Made by a program: the position numbers and the translations under genes. Source: a virus. Taken from it: a stretch of DNA of 46,564 nt. Of this stretch, positions 1 to 7,020 are shown piece by piece. Position 1 is the first letter of the stretch, and each line of letters starts with the position of its first letter. Where the stretch lies: IMG/VR virus record IMGVR_UViG_3300028809_000024, positions 1-46,564 of that record. One strand, 5' to 3'. The notes beneath the pieces were generated by a model. It had not been told where the DNA came from. It did no database searches and saw nothing but the letters and a program-made list of their open reading frames with translations.

Positions 1-203
1 CATCGCAATCGATTGGCAGATTGTAGTTGAAATACTCCCCAGCCTGTTTGAAAGCGATCACGCAGATTGCTTTGAACGCCTCAACATGCTCAGTAAGCAC
101 GTCACACTGCCACTCGTCGTGGATATCTCCGACCCACAGCACGTCCAGCTTCTGCTCCCGGATCATCCGATCAGCGATCAGTTTCGCCTTCTTCATAATC
201 CGG
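1..203. repeat. Terminal direct repeat, left copy (assembly circle junction)
   Basis: These 203 bases recur at the other end of the window (46362-46564) with a single difference: A at 76 here, G at 46437 there. The repeat lies inside the DNA polymerase frame, which reads straight across the junction. This fits an overlap of a circular or circularly permuted genome assembly better than a physical end, since a true terminal repeat would hardly be placed inside polymerase. The one mismatch changes a codon from Phe to Leu and suggests a mixed population or a sequencing error. Confidence 0.9.
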
Positions 204-1822
204 CTCTCGTCACCTTGCAGCAGATACGGAATAACGGTATGGTCGCTCTCGCAAAGGATACGTGCGCCATCGCACAGCGTTATCCGACCATCCTTCTTCT
301 GTTCAGCTTTGAGGCGGTTGATGAGCTTCCGCAGTCCGGGCACCTTGTCGAAGAACTTCTTCTTGTTTTCCTTGGCCTCTGCCAGCGAGATACGGGCAGT
401 ATCAGCAATCTTCTGATCCCCGGCTCCCATCACAATGGCGTAGGTAATGGTCTTGGCGATGCCTCGACCCGGCAGTCCCATCATGCGAGCGTTAGCTGCG
501 TGCGGGTCCGCCTCAAGAATAGCTGCCGTGAAGTTCTCATCGTTAAGGTAGTGCGCAAGTACCCTTAGCTGGATACCTTTGGCATCAACGCCCACCATAC
601 GACGAGTACCACGATCACGAGTATCCCATAGGTCGCGACACTCATAAGCCCAGCCTCCAGCTTTACCTTTGAGCGGATGTTCATTTTCATCGAGCTTCAA
701 CCCCACAATGTTGGCCGTGTTAGGACCGCTGTGCTTGTACCGAAGGGTGTTAGCCAGCCAAAGCTGTCCGTGGATGCACTCCGTCTGTTCGTTGTAGTGT
801 TCCATCCACGTCCGGATCATTGTGGCCCGGCCATTTGCCTCCATCCAGTTAACAAGAGTAACGACCCCGTTGTCTTCTTCCTGCGCCTCCACGAACTCCA
901 CGAGAGAGGGCACCAGCTTTCCCTTGCGGGTCATCTGGGGTTGCCCCTCGGGGTGTGTCTTGGAAGGCTCAGTGTACTCCCTCGGAACCCAACCAAGGGC
1001 CATCAGCTTGTCGATACGTTGCTTGATGGACCCCGGATCGAACTGAACCCAACCCCAAGCCTGATACTTGCCAGTCTCGGCATCGATTACGAGCTTCTCG
1101 AAGACTTCCAGATGGTTCAGATAGTCCTTAGTGAACGTTCCATCCTTCTTGTACGCCTTGCTGTATTCCTTGAGCATGGCGAGTTCAGGGGGAAAGAACA
1201 CCTGTAGCTCTTTGTTCAGCTCGTCAGCGATATCGATCAGATCAGACCGAAGAGTTGCTGCCCGAGGATAGTCGAAGTGGAAGCCGTTGATCTTCTGCTT
1301 ACGCACAAGAACCCAAGCCATATGCTCCAATGCAATTGACTTCTCGGCAAAGCCGATACGCCGGAGCCGGAGACACAGGTTGGCATAGACCCACTTCGTG
1401 ATCTTAACGTCACCCTTGCATCGATCCACCATCTCTGGGGAAAACACATACCAATCGTCATGTTCGAGCTTCGGGATGTTAGCTCGCTCGCCCCACGCTT
1501 CAAGGCCGTGACCGCCCCCGAGACTTGGGTTATATAGCATGGACAGAACCATTGTGTCGATGATGTTGCTCGGAGACAGCTTGCTTCCGACCATCTTGTT
1601 CAACACAGGTCCGTCGAAGTGCAGTCCATTGTGGAACACGAACTTGTGACCGTCTGCTCGTTTCTCTTCGAGCCAGTCCGTCATTTCCTTCATGTCGGTA
1701 AGGACGACTTCCTCATTGGTAATCATGTTCCCGGCGACCATAACCCACACCAAAGTGGGGTTAAGGCCGTCAGTTTCGATGTCAATGGCCCACGTCTTAT
1801 CGTCGTAGGTGAGGTATTTCAT
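1..1822 (-). CDS. T7-like DNA polymerase (family A) with 3'-5' exonuclease; N-terminal 607 codons, continues across the circle junction
   Basis: Replicative polymerase. Reading minus from the ATG at 1822-1820 gives an open frame to base 1. On the circle it continues through 46361-46327 to a TGA, 618 residues in all (T7 gp5 is 704). The exonuclease domain shows AIDIETDGL (Asp14, Glu16), a second motif HNGLHFDGPVL, and a third-motif Asp in KGDVKITKWVY, so proofreading looks intact. The polymerase domain shows motif A GVDAKGIQLRVLAHYL, motif B AKTITYAIVMGAGDQKI, and motif C VGDIHDEWQ. The start lies 3 bases after the helicase stop, with GGGG upstream, so the two are likely co-translated from the promoter near 3.72 kb. 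Seen: motifs and junction. Known: family A polymerases of T7-like phages. Confidence 0.95.
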   Translation of the reverse strand, partial: MKYLTYDDKTWAIDIETDGLNPTLVWVMVAGNMITNEEVVLTDMKEMTDWLEEKRADGHKFVFHNGLHFDGPVLNKMVGSKLSPSNIIDTMVLSMLYNPSLGGGHGLEAWGERANIPKLEHDDWYVFSPEMVDRCKGDVKITKWVYANLCLRLRRIGFAEKSIALEHMAWVLVRKQKINGFHFDYPRAATLRSDLIDIADELNKELQVFFPPELAMLKEYSKAYKKDGTFTKDYLNHLEVFEKLVIDAETGKYQAWGWVQFDPGSIKQRIDKLMALGWVPREYTEPSKTHPEGQPQMTRKGKLVPSLVEFVEAQEEDNGVVTLVNWMEANGRATMIRTWMEHYNEQTECIHGQLWLANTLRYKHSGPNTANIVGLKLDENEHPLKGKAGGWAYECRDLWDTRDRGTRRMVGVDAKGIQLRVLAHYLNDENFTAAILEADPHAANARMMGLPGRGIAKTITYAIVMGAGDQKIADTARISLAEAKENKKKFFDKVPGLRKLINRLKAEQKKDGRITLCDGARILCESDHTVIPYLLQGDESRIMKKAKLIADRMIREQKLDVLWVGDIHDEWQCDVLTEHVEAFKAICVIAFKQAGEYFNYNLPIDCD

Positions 1823-1825
1823 CGT

Positions 1826-3265
1826 TTAAAATTCCCCGTTGTCGGTGCCACCTGCCTCGTACACCGCAGCTTGCTCTTGTGTCAGCTGTGTTAATCGAGA
1901 GGTGGCCTCGTCGTAGAAGAGATAGCAAGCCGTACCGCATCGCCCACAGAACCTGTTATCCGTGATGCTGACTTTGGTAATGTTTGCCCTCCACGGGTCC
2001 GGGTCCATCTTGTCCCGTTCCAGCTTGATGACGATATTGGCGAGTTGCTCCGCTGCCATCGTTCCTCGTACCTCACCCGCCCGATTTTGGTGGATCACGC
2101 AAATCACGCACAGGTCCAGTTCCATCGTCATGGTCTTGAGTTTGGTACAGATTTCATCAAGCTGCTTGCGTTCGTCTCCGGATTGATCCGACACGATGAT
2201 CGAAAGGTGATCGATCACAATGTACTTACAACCCATCGCTGCCATGTGCCGAACCTTGGCCAACACCACTTCGATGTTGTTGCTTCCGAAGTGATCGTAG
2301 ATGACCACTCGTCCGTTGTTCAAAAGTTCGTCATAGGCTTGACGCAGTTCAGCCTCGGGCTTGGCTACATCCGGGAGGTGATAGGGCACCCCGTTGTGGA
2401 TGCTGATAAGGCCAAGTCCCGTGTGCTTCTTCGGCTCCTCAAAGTGCATGAACCCTACGCCGTACCCCTTCTCGATTACCGTGGGGTCGGTCAGTAGTTT
2501 GTGCTCGATACTCTTGATGAAGCTGGTCTTACCGATCTTCGGATCGGCTCGGATCAGCACAACCTCGGAAGTACGGAGGCCGTAAGTCTTCTCATTCAGA
2601 CCGGAGTGAGGGTACTCCACCGAGAAGTAGCTGTCTTCCTTGATGATGTCATCCCACAAGTCAGAGCCAAGTAGGAGGCCATCAGGCCGGTAAGGTTCAG
2701 CTTTCCACCACTCGGAAATCCATGCCGCATCATCGCCCGCTTCACGATACGCAGAGGCATCCTTGTAGCGAGACATCGACATGATCTTGAGTTTGCCTGC
2801 TGCGAAGGGAAGTTTCTCCGCAACGTCCTTTGCTGCCTTCTTGCCAGCCTCGTCGTTGTCAAACGCGAGAACGATGGTCTCGAAGGAGTTCAGGTACTCG
2901 AAGTCAGCCTTCATGTCCCCTACTGCGGAGGCCGAACCGTGGATGGAAACACAGGGATATCGGGAGTTGTCGATCAGGTGTGCTGCAACAGCATCCTCGT
3001 ACCCCTCTGTGACCGTGATGGCCTTGGCGCAGCCAGCGGGAAAGACGTGCCTTCCGAAAAGGCCCGCCCCCTTGAGGCTTCCGTCAACAGAGAACTTCTT
3101 TGGGTAGAACCGGGTCTTCTTGGCGTGAGGCTTGTTTTCAGGATCGTAGATCGGCCATACCGTACGGTCGTCAAAGACTTCCACACCGTACTTGGCAAGA
3201 GCGGCATTAGTCAGCTTGCGGTCGCGCACCGTCCGGGGTTTTAGTTTCCCTTCGGCTTCACGCAA
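1826..3265 (-). CDS. T7 gp4-like primase-helicase: Toprim and DnaB-type helicase portion
   Basis: Replicative helicase with primase catalytic domain. Toprim residues are seen in VTEGYEDAVAAH and VLAFDNDEAGKKAA. The RecA-like helicase shows a P-loop (ADPKIGKTS, first Gly replaced by Ala), Walker B CKYIVIDHLSIIVS, and the late motif GEVRGTMAAEQLANIVIKLE. The frame is open back to 3301, where it meets an in-frame TAG (3304-3302) directly preceded by the zinc-domain ORF. Together the two make 552 codons including the TAG, close to T7 gp4 (566). The TTG at 3265 is only the first possible start after the stop, and its ribosome site is weak. The product is either a zinc-less helicase, as T7 gp4B is, or is made by amber readthrough. 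It ends 3 bases before the polymerase start. Confidence 0.9.
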   Translation of the reverse strand: MREAEGKLKPRTVRDRKLTNAALAKYGVEVFDDRTVWPIYDPENKPHAKKTRFYPKKFSVDGSLKGAGLFGRHVFPAGCAKAITVTEGYEDAVAAHLIDNSRYPCVSIHGSASAVGDMKADFEYLNSFETIVLAFDNDEAGKKAAKDVAEKLPFAAGKLKIMSMSRYKDASAYREAGDDAAWISEWWKAEPYRPDGLLLGSDLWDDIIKEDSYFSVEYPHSGLNEKTYGLRTSEVVLIRADPKIGKTSFIKSIEHKLLTDPTVIEKGYGVGFMHFEEPKKHTGLGLISIHNGVPYHLPDVAKPEAELRQAYDELLNNGRVVIYDHFGSNNIEVVLAKVRHMAAMGCKYIVIDHLSIIVSDQSGDERKQLDEICTKLKTMTMELDLCVICVIHQNRAGEVRGTMAAEQLANIVIKLERDKMDPDPWRANITKVSITDNRFCGRCGTACYLFYDEATSRLTQLTQEQAAVYEAGGTDNGEF

Positions 3266-3301
3266 AGCTCGTTTCTCGGGAGAGCCGCCCCCGCTGCGCC
3301 C

Positions 3302-3484
3302 CTATGCCGGTGCCGAAGCAACAGCAGTCTCAGCGTCGTACCCTGCCTCACTCATCATCTTCGGGGACCATCGAGGCTTGTCGCAAGCCCCCGAGAAGCA
3401 CTGGCCCCAACCTGTATCGTCGTACACAGCAAACGCATCAGAAGACTTACCGCACGGACAGGCGAGGTGTTGTGCATCAGCCAT
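3302..3484 (-). CDS. Zinc-binding domain of the gp4-like primase, cut off by an amber codon
   Basis: A 60-residue ORF with a zinc-ribbon pattern: CPCG near the start, then QCFSGAC (C-x-C and C-x4-C), matching the N-terminal template-recognition domain of T7-type primases. The second of two adjacent ATGs (3484) is chosen because GGGAG then sits 6 bases upstream. It ends at TAG 3304-3302, and the same frame continues without further stops into the Toprim-helicase ORF. The linker after the TAG (GRSGGGSPEK) is Gly/Ser rich, as expected between zinc domain and primase core. Inference: originally one gene. Alternatives are a leaky stop, a real split, or a base error. Confidence 0.85.
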   Translation of the reverse strand: MADAQHLACPCGKSSDAFAVYDDTGWGQCFSGACDKPRWSPKMMSEAGYDAETAVASAPA

Positions 3485-3677
3485 CATCTTCTCCCGGTTG
3501 AGTTGTAATTACGTCATCGTCCAGATCGTCCAGCAGAACGTACTGGTCGTCCTCTTCCTCACCGAAGACGTTTCGGATCACCTCCAGACAGCGGCCACAC
3601 GGATCATAGTCCTTGTGTTCCCTGTTGAACTTGATTTCATCTTCGCCAAGGGCGGCATCGCAAATATGGCAACGCAA
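3477..3677 (-). CDS. Small acidic zinc-ribbon protein (66 aa), first gene of the replication operon
   Basis: Two Cys pairs (CHICDAALG and DPCGRC) indicate a zinc ribbon. The C-terminal half is very acidic (EEEDD, DDLDDD). An ATG at 3692 would add five residues but lies only about 7 bases from the expected transcription start. The TTG at 3677-3675 has a perfect GGAGG 8 bases upstream and is preferred. The gene overlaps the start of the primase zinc domain. Function is unknown; binding to nucleic acid or protein is a guess from the ribbon. Confidence 0.75.
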   Translation of the reverse strand: MRCHICDAALGEDEIKFNREHKDYDPCGRCLEVIRNVFGEEEDDQYVLLDDLDDDVITTQPGEDDG

Positions 3678-3705
3678 TAGATCAACCTCCATAGCTTACA
3701 AGGGT

Positions 3706-3734
3706 ATTATACCACCCTTTTGTCAGTTTGTCAA
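3706..3734 (-). promoter_or_regulatory. Sigma70-type promoter for the primase/polymerase operon
   Basis: Minus strand: TTGACA (3734-3729), 17-base spacer, TATAAT (3711-3706), both boxes at consensus. GGC precedes the -35 box and TGG precedes the -10 (an extended -10, TGn). Transcription would start near 3699, just ahead of the zinc-ribbon gene. Confidence 0.85.
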
Positions 3735-3818
3735 GCCTTTTCGTGCCTGATTTTCGGCCCATCGGTGATGGTCCAGTCATGGCTGAACCGGGTCAAGCTG
3801 TTGAAACGCTGAAACGTC

Positions 3819-4505
3819 TTACCATCCTTCCATTGGCATGTCGAGATACACGTTGACCTGACGCCTGATTTCGTTGTGATGCGGACGCCCTTGGTCATAC
3901 CCGGCGTCGTAGGACAGCCGACCGAACCAGCGGAAGCCCCGGCCCACGGCACGGGTTCCTTGATGGAACGAGCGGTCGTTGAAGTGGACGAGAAAGTTGG
4001 TTGGCACCTTCACCCGCTTCATCACGTCGTCGGCAATGTCCTGTTCGACCAACTCGTGCCACGCCTTGTACACCACACCATCGACGTGTGGATATGCCGC
4101 CTTGCCCACTGCGAACTCGGTCGGACAGATGTTGCCGTTGACGAGGGCAAGGATGTGCTTGGAGCGGTACTCGGGGTTCTCGTAGTTCGGCTGGCCGTCC
4201 CCACGGGAGCGAGGCACGTCGTCGTGATGCCAGCCGGGGATGCAAGGGAACCATCCCGGCATAAGCATGTGGACGCGGCTGTCGAAGCAGAAGTTCCGGT
4301 CGTAGCGGGTCACGCAGTCCGTTGCCAGACCGTCGTCGAACAGGGCGGCTTCCAAGAACGCCTTGGTGATCGGCCCTCCTGCGGCCAGCGCGAACGATGG
4401 CTGGGCCGAGAAGAACATCGGCTCGTTCTTGACAACTTCCTCCGGGAATACGGGCAGCGGACGGCCCACCCGGAAATCGCTGTCGATCTCGTACATTTTG
4501 TCCAT
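3819..4505 (-). CDS. Possible 2OG-Fe(II) oxygenase-like protein (228 aa)
   Basis: The assignment rests on pattern only. A GWHHDDVPR stretch could supply the HxD iron ligands, and a distal SFHQGTRAV...GFRWFGR could supply the second His and the 2-oxoglutarate-binding Arg. The spacing is plausible for the fold, but I cannot confirm it. The start MDKMYEID is placed just after the stop of the phosphoesterase gene (4507), with GGAGG 11 bases upstream. It is the last gene before the 3.72-kb promoter. After its stop, the +1 frame stays open and protein-like for about 30 codons (KDGKTFQRFNSLTRF...), so a frameshifted longer version is possible. It sits next to the amide-ligase cluster. Confidence 0.45.
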   Translation of the reverse strand: MDKMYEIDSDFRVGRPLPVFPEEVVKNEPMFFSAQPSFALAAGGPITKAFLEAALFDDGLATDCVTRYDRNFCFDSRVHMLMPGWFPCIPGWHHDDVPRSRGDGQPNYENPEYRSKHILALVNGNICPTEFAVGKAAYPHVDGVVYKAWHELVEQDIADDVMKRVKVPTNFLVHFNDRSFHQGTRAVGRGFRWFGRLSYDAGYDQGRPHHNEIRRQVNVYLDMPMEGW

Positions 4506-4506
4506 G

Positions 4507-5085
4507 TTACCACGGGCCTCCATTTTCTTCGATGATCTTGCTGAGCGACTTCGGGGTGAAGTCGATCTGTTCCATCGAGACGTTGACATAGCGAGGGTCG
4601 GGCACTTCGATTGGCTCGAAGCCGGACATGATGTTGCCGCAGCTATCCCGAAAAGGAGCTTCGGTCAGCACGTTGTTGGCGTGCAGATGCCCGTGGATGT
4701 TAATTTTCCATCTGCTCAAGCTGCCGGGGTGGATCGGAATGTGCGACATGATGACGCCCTTCTTCACCACATAGCCCCGAACGTCGTCGAACAGGTGGAA
4801 ATACTTCCGCATCTTCGGCGGCTCGTGGTTGCCGGGGACCAGCACGATGCGGCCCTTGAGGCGCGGGATGATCTGCTCGAACACCTTGGGATGGAACGCC
4901 ACGTCGCCCAGCAGGTAAACCCGGTCACCGTCCTTGACGGTTCGGTTCCAGTTGTCGATCATGGTTTCGTTCATCTCCGTCACGTCCTTGAAGTCGCGCA
5001 GCGGGACACCGGGCGACCGCTCGAACTTTAGGATGTTCGCGTGGCTAAAGTGCGGATCGGACGCAACCCATGTCCCACCGCCCAT
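4507..5085 (-). CDS. Calcineurin-like metallophosphoesterase (192 aa)
   Basis: All metal-site motifs of the family are in order: DPHFSH near the N-terminus, LLGDVAF, VPGNHEPP, MSHIPIHP, and GHLHANN. It is predicted to hydrolyse a phosphate mono- or diester with a di-metal centre; the substrate is unknown. It starts at the ATG overlapping the upstream stop (TGATG; a GTG one codon earlier is possible) and ends one base before the next start. Its place between the ligase cluster and the oxygenase-like gene suggests one transcript from the 12.4-kb promoter. It could remove a phosphate from an activated intermediate or degrade a nucleotide signal; neither is shown. Confidence 0.9.
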   Translation of the reverse strand: MGGGTWVASDPHFSHANILKFERSPGVPLRDFKDVTEMNETMIDNWNRTVKDGDRVYLLGDVAFHPKVFEQIIPRLKGRIVLVPGNHEPPKMRKYFHLFDDVRGYVVKKGVIMSHIPIHPGSLSRWKINIHGHLHANNVLTEAPFRDSCGNIMSGFEPIEVPDPRYVNVSMEQIDFTPKSLSKIIEENGGPW

Positions 5086-5402
5086 CACCCGAACTTCTTC
5101 TGGAGACGCTCATAGTCACGACGATCCTGCTCTTCCGCATACGCTCGCTGTTGTGCGGCCTGTGCCTCGCGGGTTTCAGCTTCCTTGTCCGTTTCCAGAC
5201 GGTCGCCGATAATCAGCAGCTCCGAACCCTCGCTATAGCCGAAGTTGTAATCGAGGTCGAAGCGAAACTTCGATACCCCGTTCTTCTCTTCTGCAACTAG
5301 GCGGTCGCGGAGACGGCCTACACCCTCTTCAAAGGACATGCCGTCGATGATGTCGGATATGTCCAGCTTAAAGCCGCCGACTTTGACTTGCTTCTCGGGC
5401 AT
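5085..5402 (-). CDS. Hypothetical protein, 105 aa
   Basis: The middle of the protein has a beta-rich look (FRFDLDYNFGYSEGSELLIIGD). It ends in a charged helix rich in Glu, Ala, Gln and Arg that may be a coiled coil. It starts one base after the upstream stop and overlaps the next gene by the TGATG junction, so it belongs to the ligase operon. No family recognised. Confidence 0.8.
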   Translation of the reverse strand: MPEKQVKVGGFKLDISDIIDGMSFEEGVGRLRDRLVAEEKNGVSKFRFDLDYNFGYSEGSELLIIGDRLETDKEAETREAQAAQQRAYAEEQDRRDYERLQKKFG

Positions 5403-5403
5403 C

Positions 5404-5733
5404 TTAGAACTCCTTCCATTCGTATGTGGACCCTGAGCGGGTCTTGAAGACGACGACCCGCACCAGATCAGGCTTGAAATCCGGGTTGTCGTGATCGTAT
5501 GCGGACTGCACCAGCTCGTCGGACACGATTTCCGTCACCGGGGTCGTCATCCAGTAGTCCTGCCACTGATATGAGCGAGCGCGGAAGCCGCCGACGGTCA
5601 CGTTCCAGCCGACGCGAGGGGCCTCCCCGTGCAACCGTTCGATCTCCTCGCCCGGTGCTGCCGAGCGTGCGATCATAGACATGGGGCCGCTGTCACCAAC
5701 CCCGTCCGAGAGACGCCGGAGGGAATAGGTCAT
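5404..5733 (-). CDS. Hypothetical protein, 109 aa
   Basis: No family recognised. It has a mixed alpha/beta look with aromatic runs (SYQWQDYWMTT) and the end VVFKTRSGSTYEWKEF. Its ATG overlaps the upstream stop (ATGA) and its stop lies one base from the next ATG, so translation is coupled throughout. Likely a small partner of the ligase operon, by position only. Confidence 0.8.
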   Translation of the reverse strand: MTYSLRRLSDGVGDSGPMSMIARSAAPGEEIERLHGEAPRVGWNVTVGGFRARSYQWQDYWMTTPVTEIVSDELVQSAYDHDNPDFKPDLVRVVVFKTRSGSTYEWKEF

Positions 5734-5900
5734 ACCTTGACCCCCTTCGGAAAGGCGTTAATCTCGAAGTCGTCGATGCTCTCCAGCCGACGCCAGTTTT
5801 CGGCGGTCTCCCGCAGATAGGCGGTGTTCGGGCTTTGGAGCGACTGCTCCCACTGACCATTGCGCTTGATGGCGAGATAGAACTGCTGCTTGTGTCCCAT
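5730..5900 (-). CDS. Small hypothetical protein, 56 aa
   Basis: Three ATGs lie in a row after AGGAG. The third (5900) gives 7-base spacing and the product MGHKQQFYLAIKRNGQWE...; longer readings upstream are out of the ribosome-site context. No family recognised. Its end overlaps the next gene by ATGA. Confidence 0.75.
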   Translation of the reverse strand: MGHKQQFYLAIKRNGQWEQSLQSPNTAYLRETAENWRRLESIDDFEINAFPKGVKV

Positions 5901-5940
5901 CATCATTCTCCTGTATTGTTCGTTACGATGGGCGATGTCC

Positions 5941-7020
5941 TCACTGGAAAGGCCGACGCGGGACACCCGCCAACTCCAAGAACTTGACAGCGATATCGAT
6001 GTTGGCAAGGACGTAATCCTTATCGCTTTCGACATAACCTTCTGCGAAGATGCCATTGGCTTCGACGTGGATGTCGCCGTACATATAGATCGGAGCACCC
6101 ATCGCCTTGAATTCGGCCACAACCGGGTCTGCCTGACCCGCGTGATCGTGAACCTGTTCCAGAACATCTACCAGTGGTTTCATTGGTTCCTCCTTCTGCT
6201 CTTCCCGATACCGATTGAAGAATTCGGCATACAGTTCCGCCGACCGTTCGGTCATCTCCGGAGCCGTGTTCATCTCGATGACGAACGCCTTCTGCCGGTT
6301 AGCGTCGTAGATCACGTCCAGACCTGCGAAGTGGAACTCGGGGAAGTACGTCCACACGTCCCGCACAGCCTTCTCGACCGCATCGGGAAGCTTCACCGGC
6401 TCACCGTCCACAGTCCACACGAAATAGCAGCCGTTGGCGTTGGTGCGGATGCGGATGTCATCCTTCGGCAGTCCCTTCGGCAAGAACTTCTGCTGAACTC
6501 CGATGATGACAGACGTACCGTCCGGATCGCGGCCCATGTGGATACGGTACTCCGCCGTCTTCGCTTCAAGCGAGACGTACAGAGGGGCGTCCACCAGCTG
6601 TGCGTTGTTTTCAGCAACGACGATACCTTCACCGTCCTTGCCCTTCACCTTGGTCCGACACAAGATCGGGAACGTGAGACGACCCTGTGCTTCCGCAGAG
6701 GCCGCTGCCTCGACGCGATCTTCTCCGCGCTTGACCGCGATAAAGTTCGGGACGTTCGGGCTACGAGCCGTCCGCTTGAAGAACTCACGCTTGTCCGTAG
6801 CTGCCCGCGTTTCCGGGTTGAGCGTAATCACGGTGTCACGGCTGCGAGGACCGTACCAGTTGAGGAAGTCTCCTGCGCCCCAGTTGATGAGAACATCACC
6901 ATCCTGTGGGGCGTATCGGCTTCCGTTGCGCAGGATTTTCTGACAGTCCAGTGCTGCCGCAACAGCAGTCGCACCTTCCGAAAGCTGATCCCACGGATAC
7001 ACGTAAATACGATTAGCCAT
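5941..7020 (-). CDS. ATP-grasp carboxylate-amine ligase (359 aa)
   Basis: Predicted to activate a carboxylate as acyl-phosphate with ATP and join it to an amine (RimK/glutathione-synthetase style). Seen: a Lys/Gly-rich ATP loop (TKVKGKDGEGIVV, residues 123-135) and a metal-binding end GLDVIYD (233-239) followed by FVIEMNTAPEM (246-256) with the acidic and Asn ligands. The last 80 residues form a separate module that begins at Met280, where AAGGAGG lies 5 bases ahead of an in-frame ATG (6183), so a short separate product is possible. The start overlaps the amidoligase stop (TAATG) behind AAGGAG. This is one of three ligases in the cluster. Confidence 0.88.
   Translation of the reverse strand: MANRIYVYPWDQLSEGATAVAAALDCQKILRNGSRYAPQDGDVLINWGAGDFLNWYGPRSRDTVITLNPETRAATDKREFFKRTARSPNVPNFIAVKRGEDRVEAAASAEAQGRLTFPILCRTKVKGKDGEGIVVAENNAQLVDAPLYVSLEAKTAEYRIHMGRDPDGTSVIIGVQQKFLPKGLPKDDIRIRTNANGCYFVWTVDGEPVKLPDAVEKAVRDVWTYFPEFHFAGLDVIYDANRQKAFVIEMNTAPEMTERSAELYAEFFNRYREEQKEEPMKPLVDVLEQVHDHAGQADPVVAEFKAMGAPIYMYGDIHVEANGIFAEGYVESDKDYVLANIDIAVKFLELAGVPRRPFQ

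Noticed and set aside
86-1207. Long plus-strand ORFs (86-568, 677-1207)
   Set aside because: They are antisense shadows of the polymerase, whose motifs and continuous minus frame are clear.
1826-3484. Genome-wide amber recoding as the explanation for the primase TAG
   Set aside because: At least one small gene ends in TAG and another has TAG before TAA; no suppressor tRNA seen in the window.
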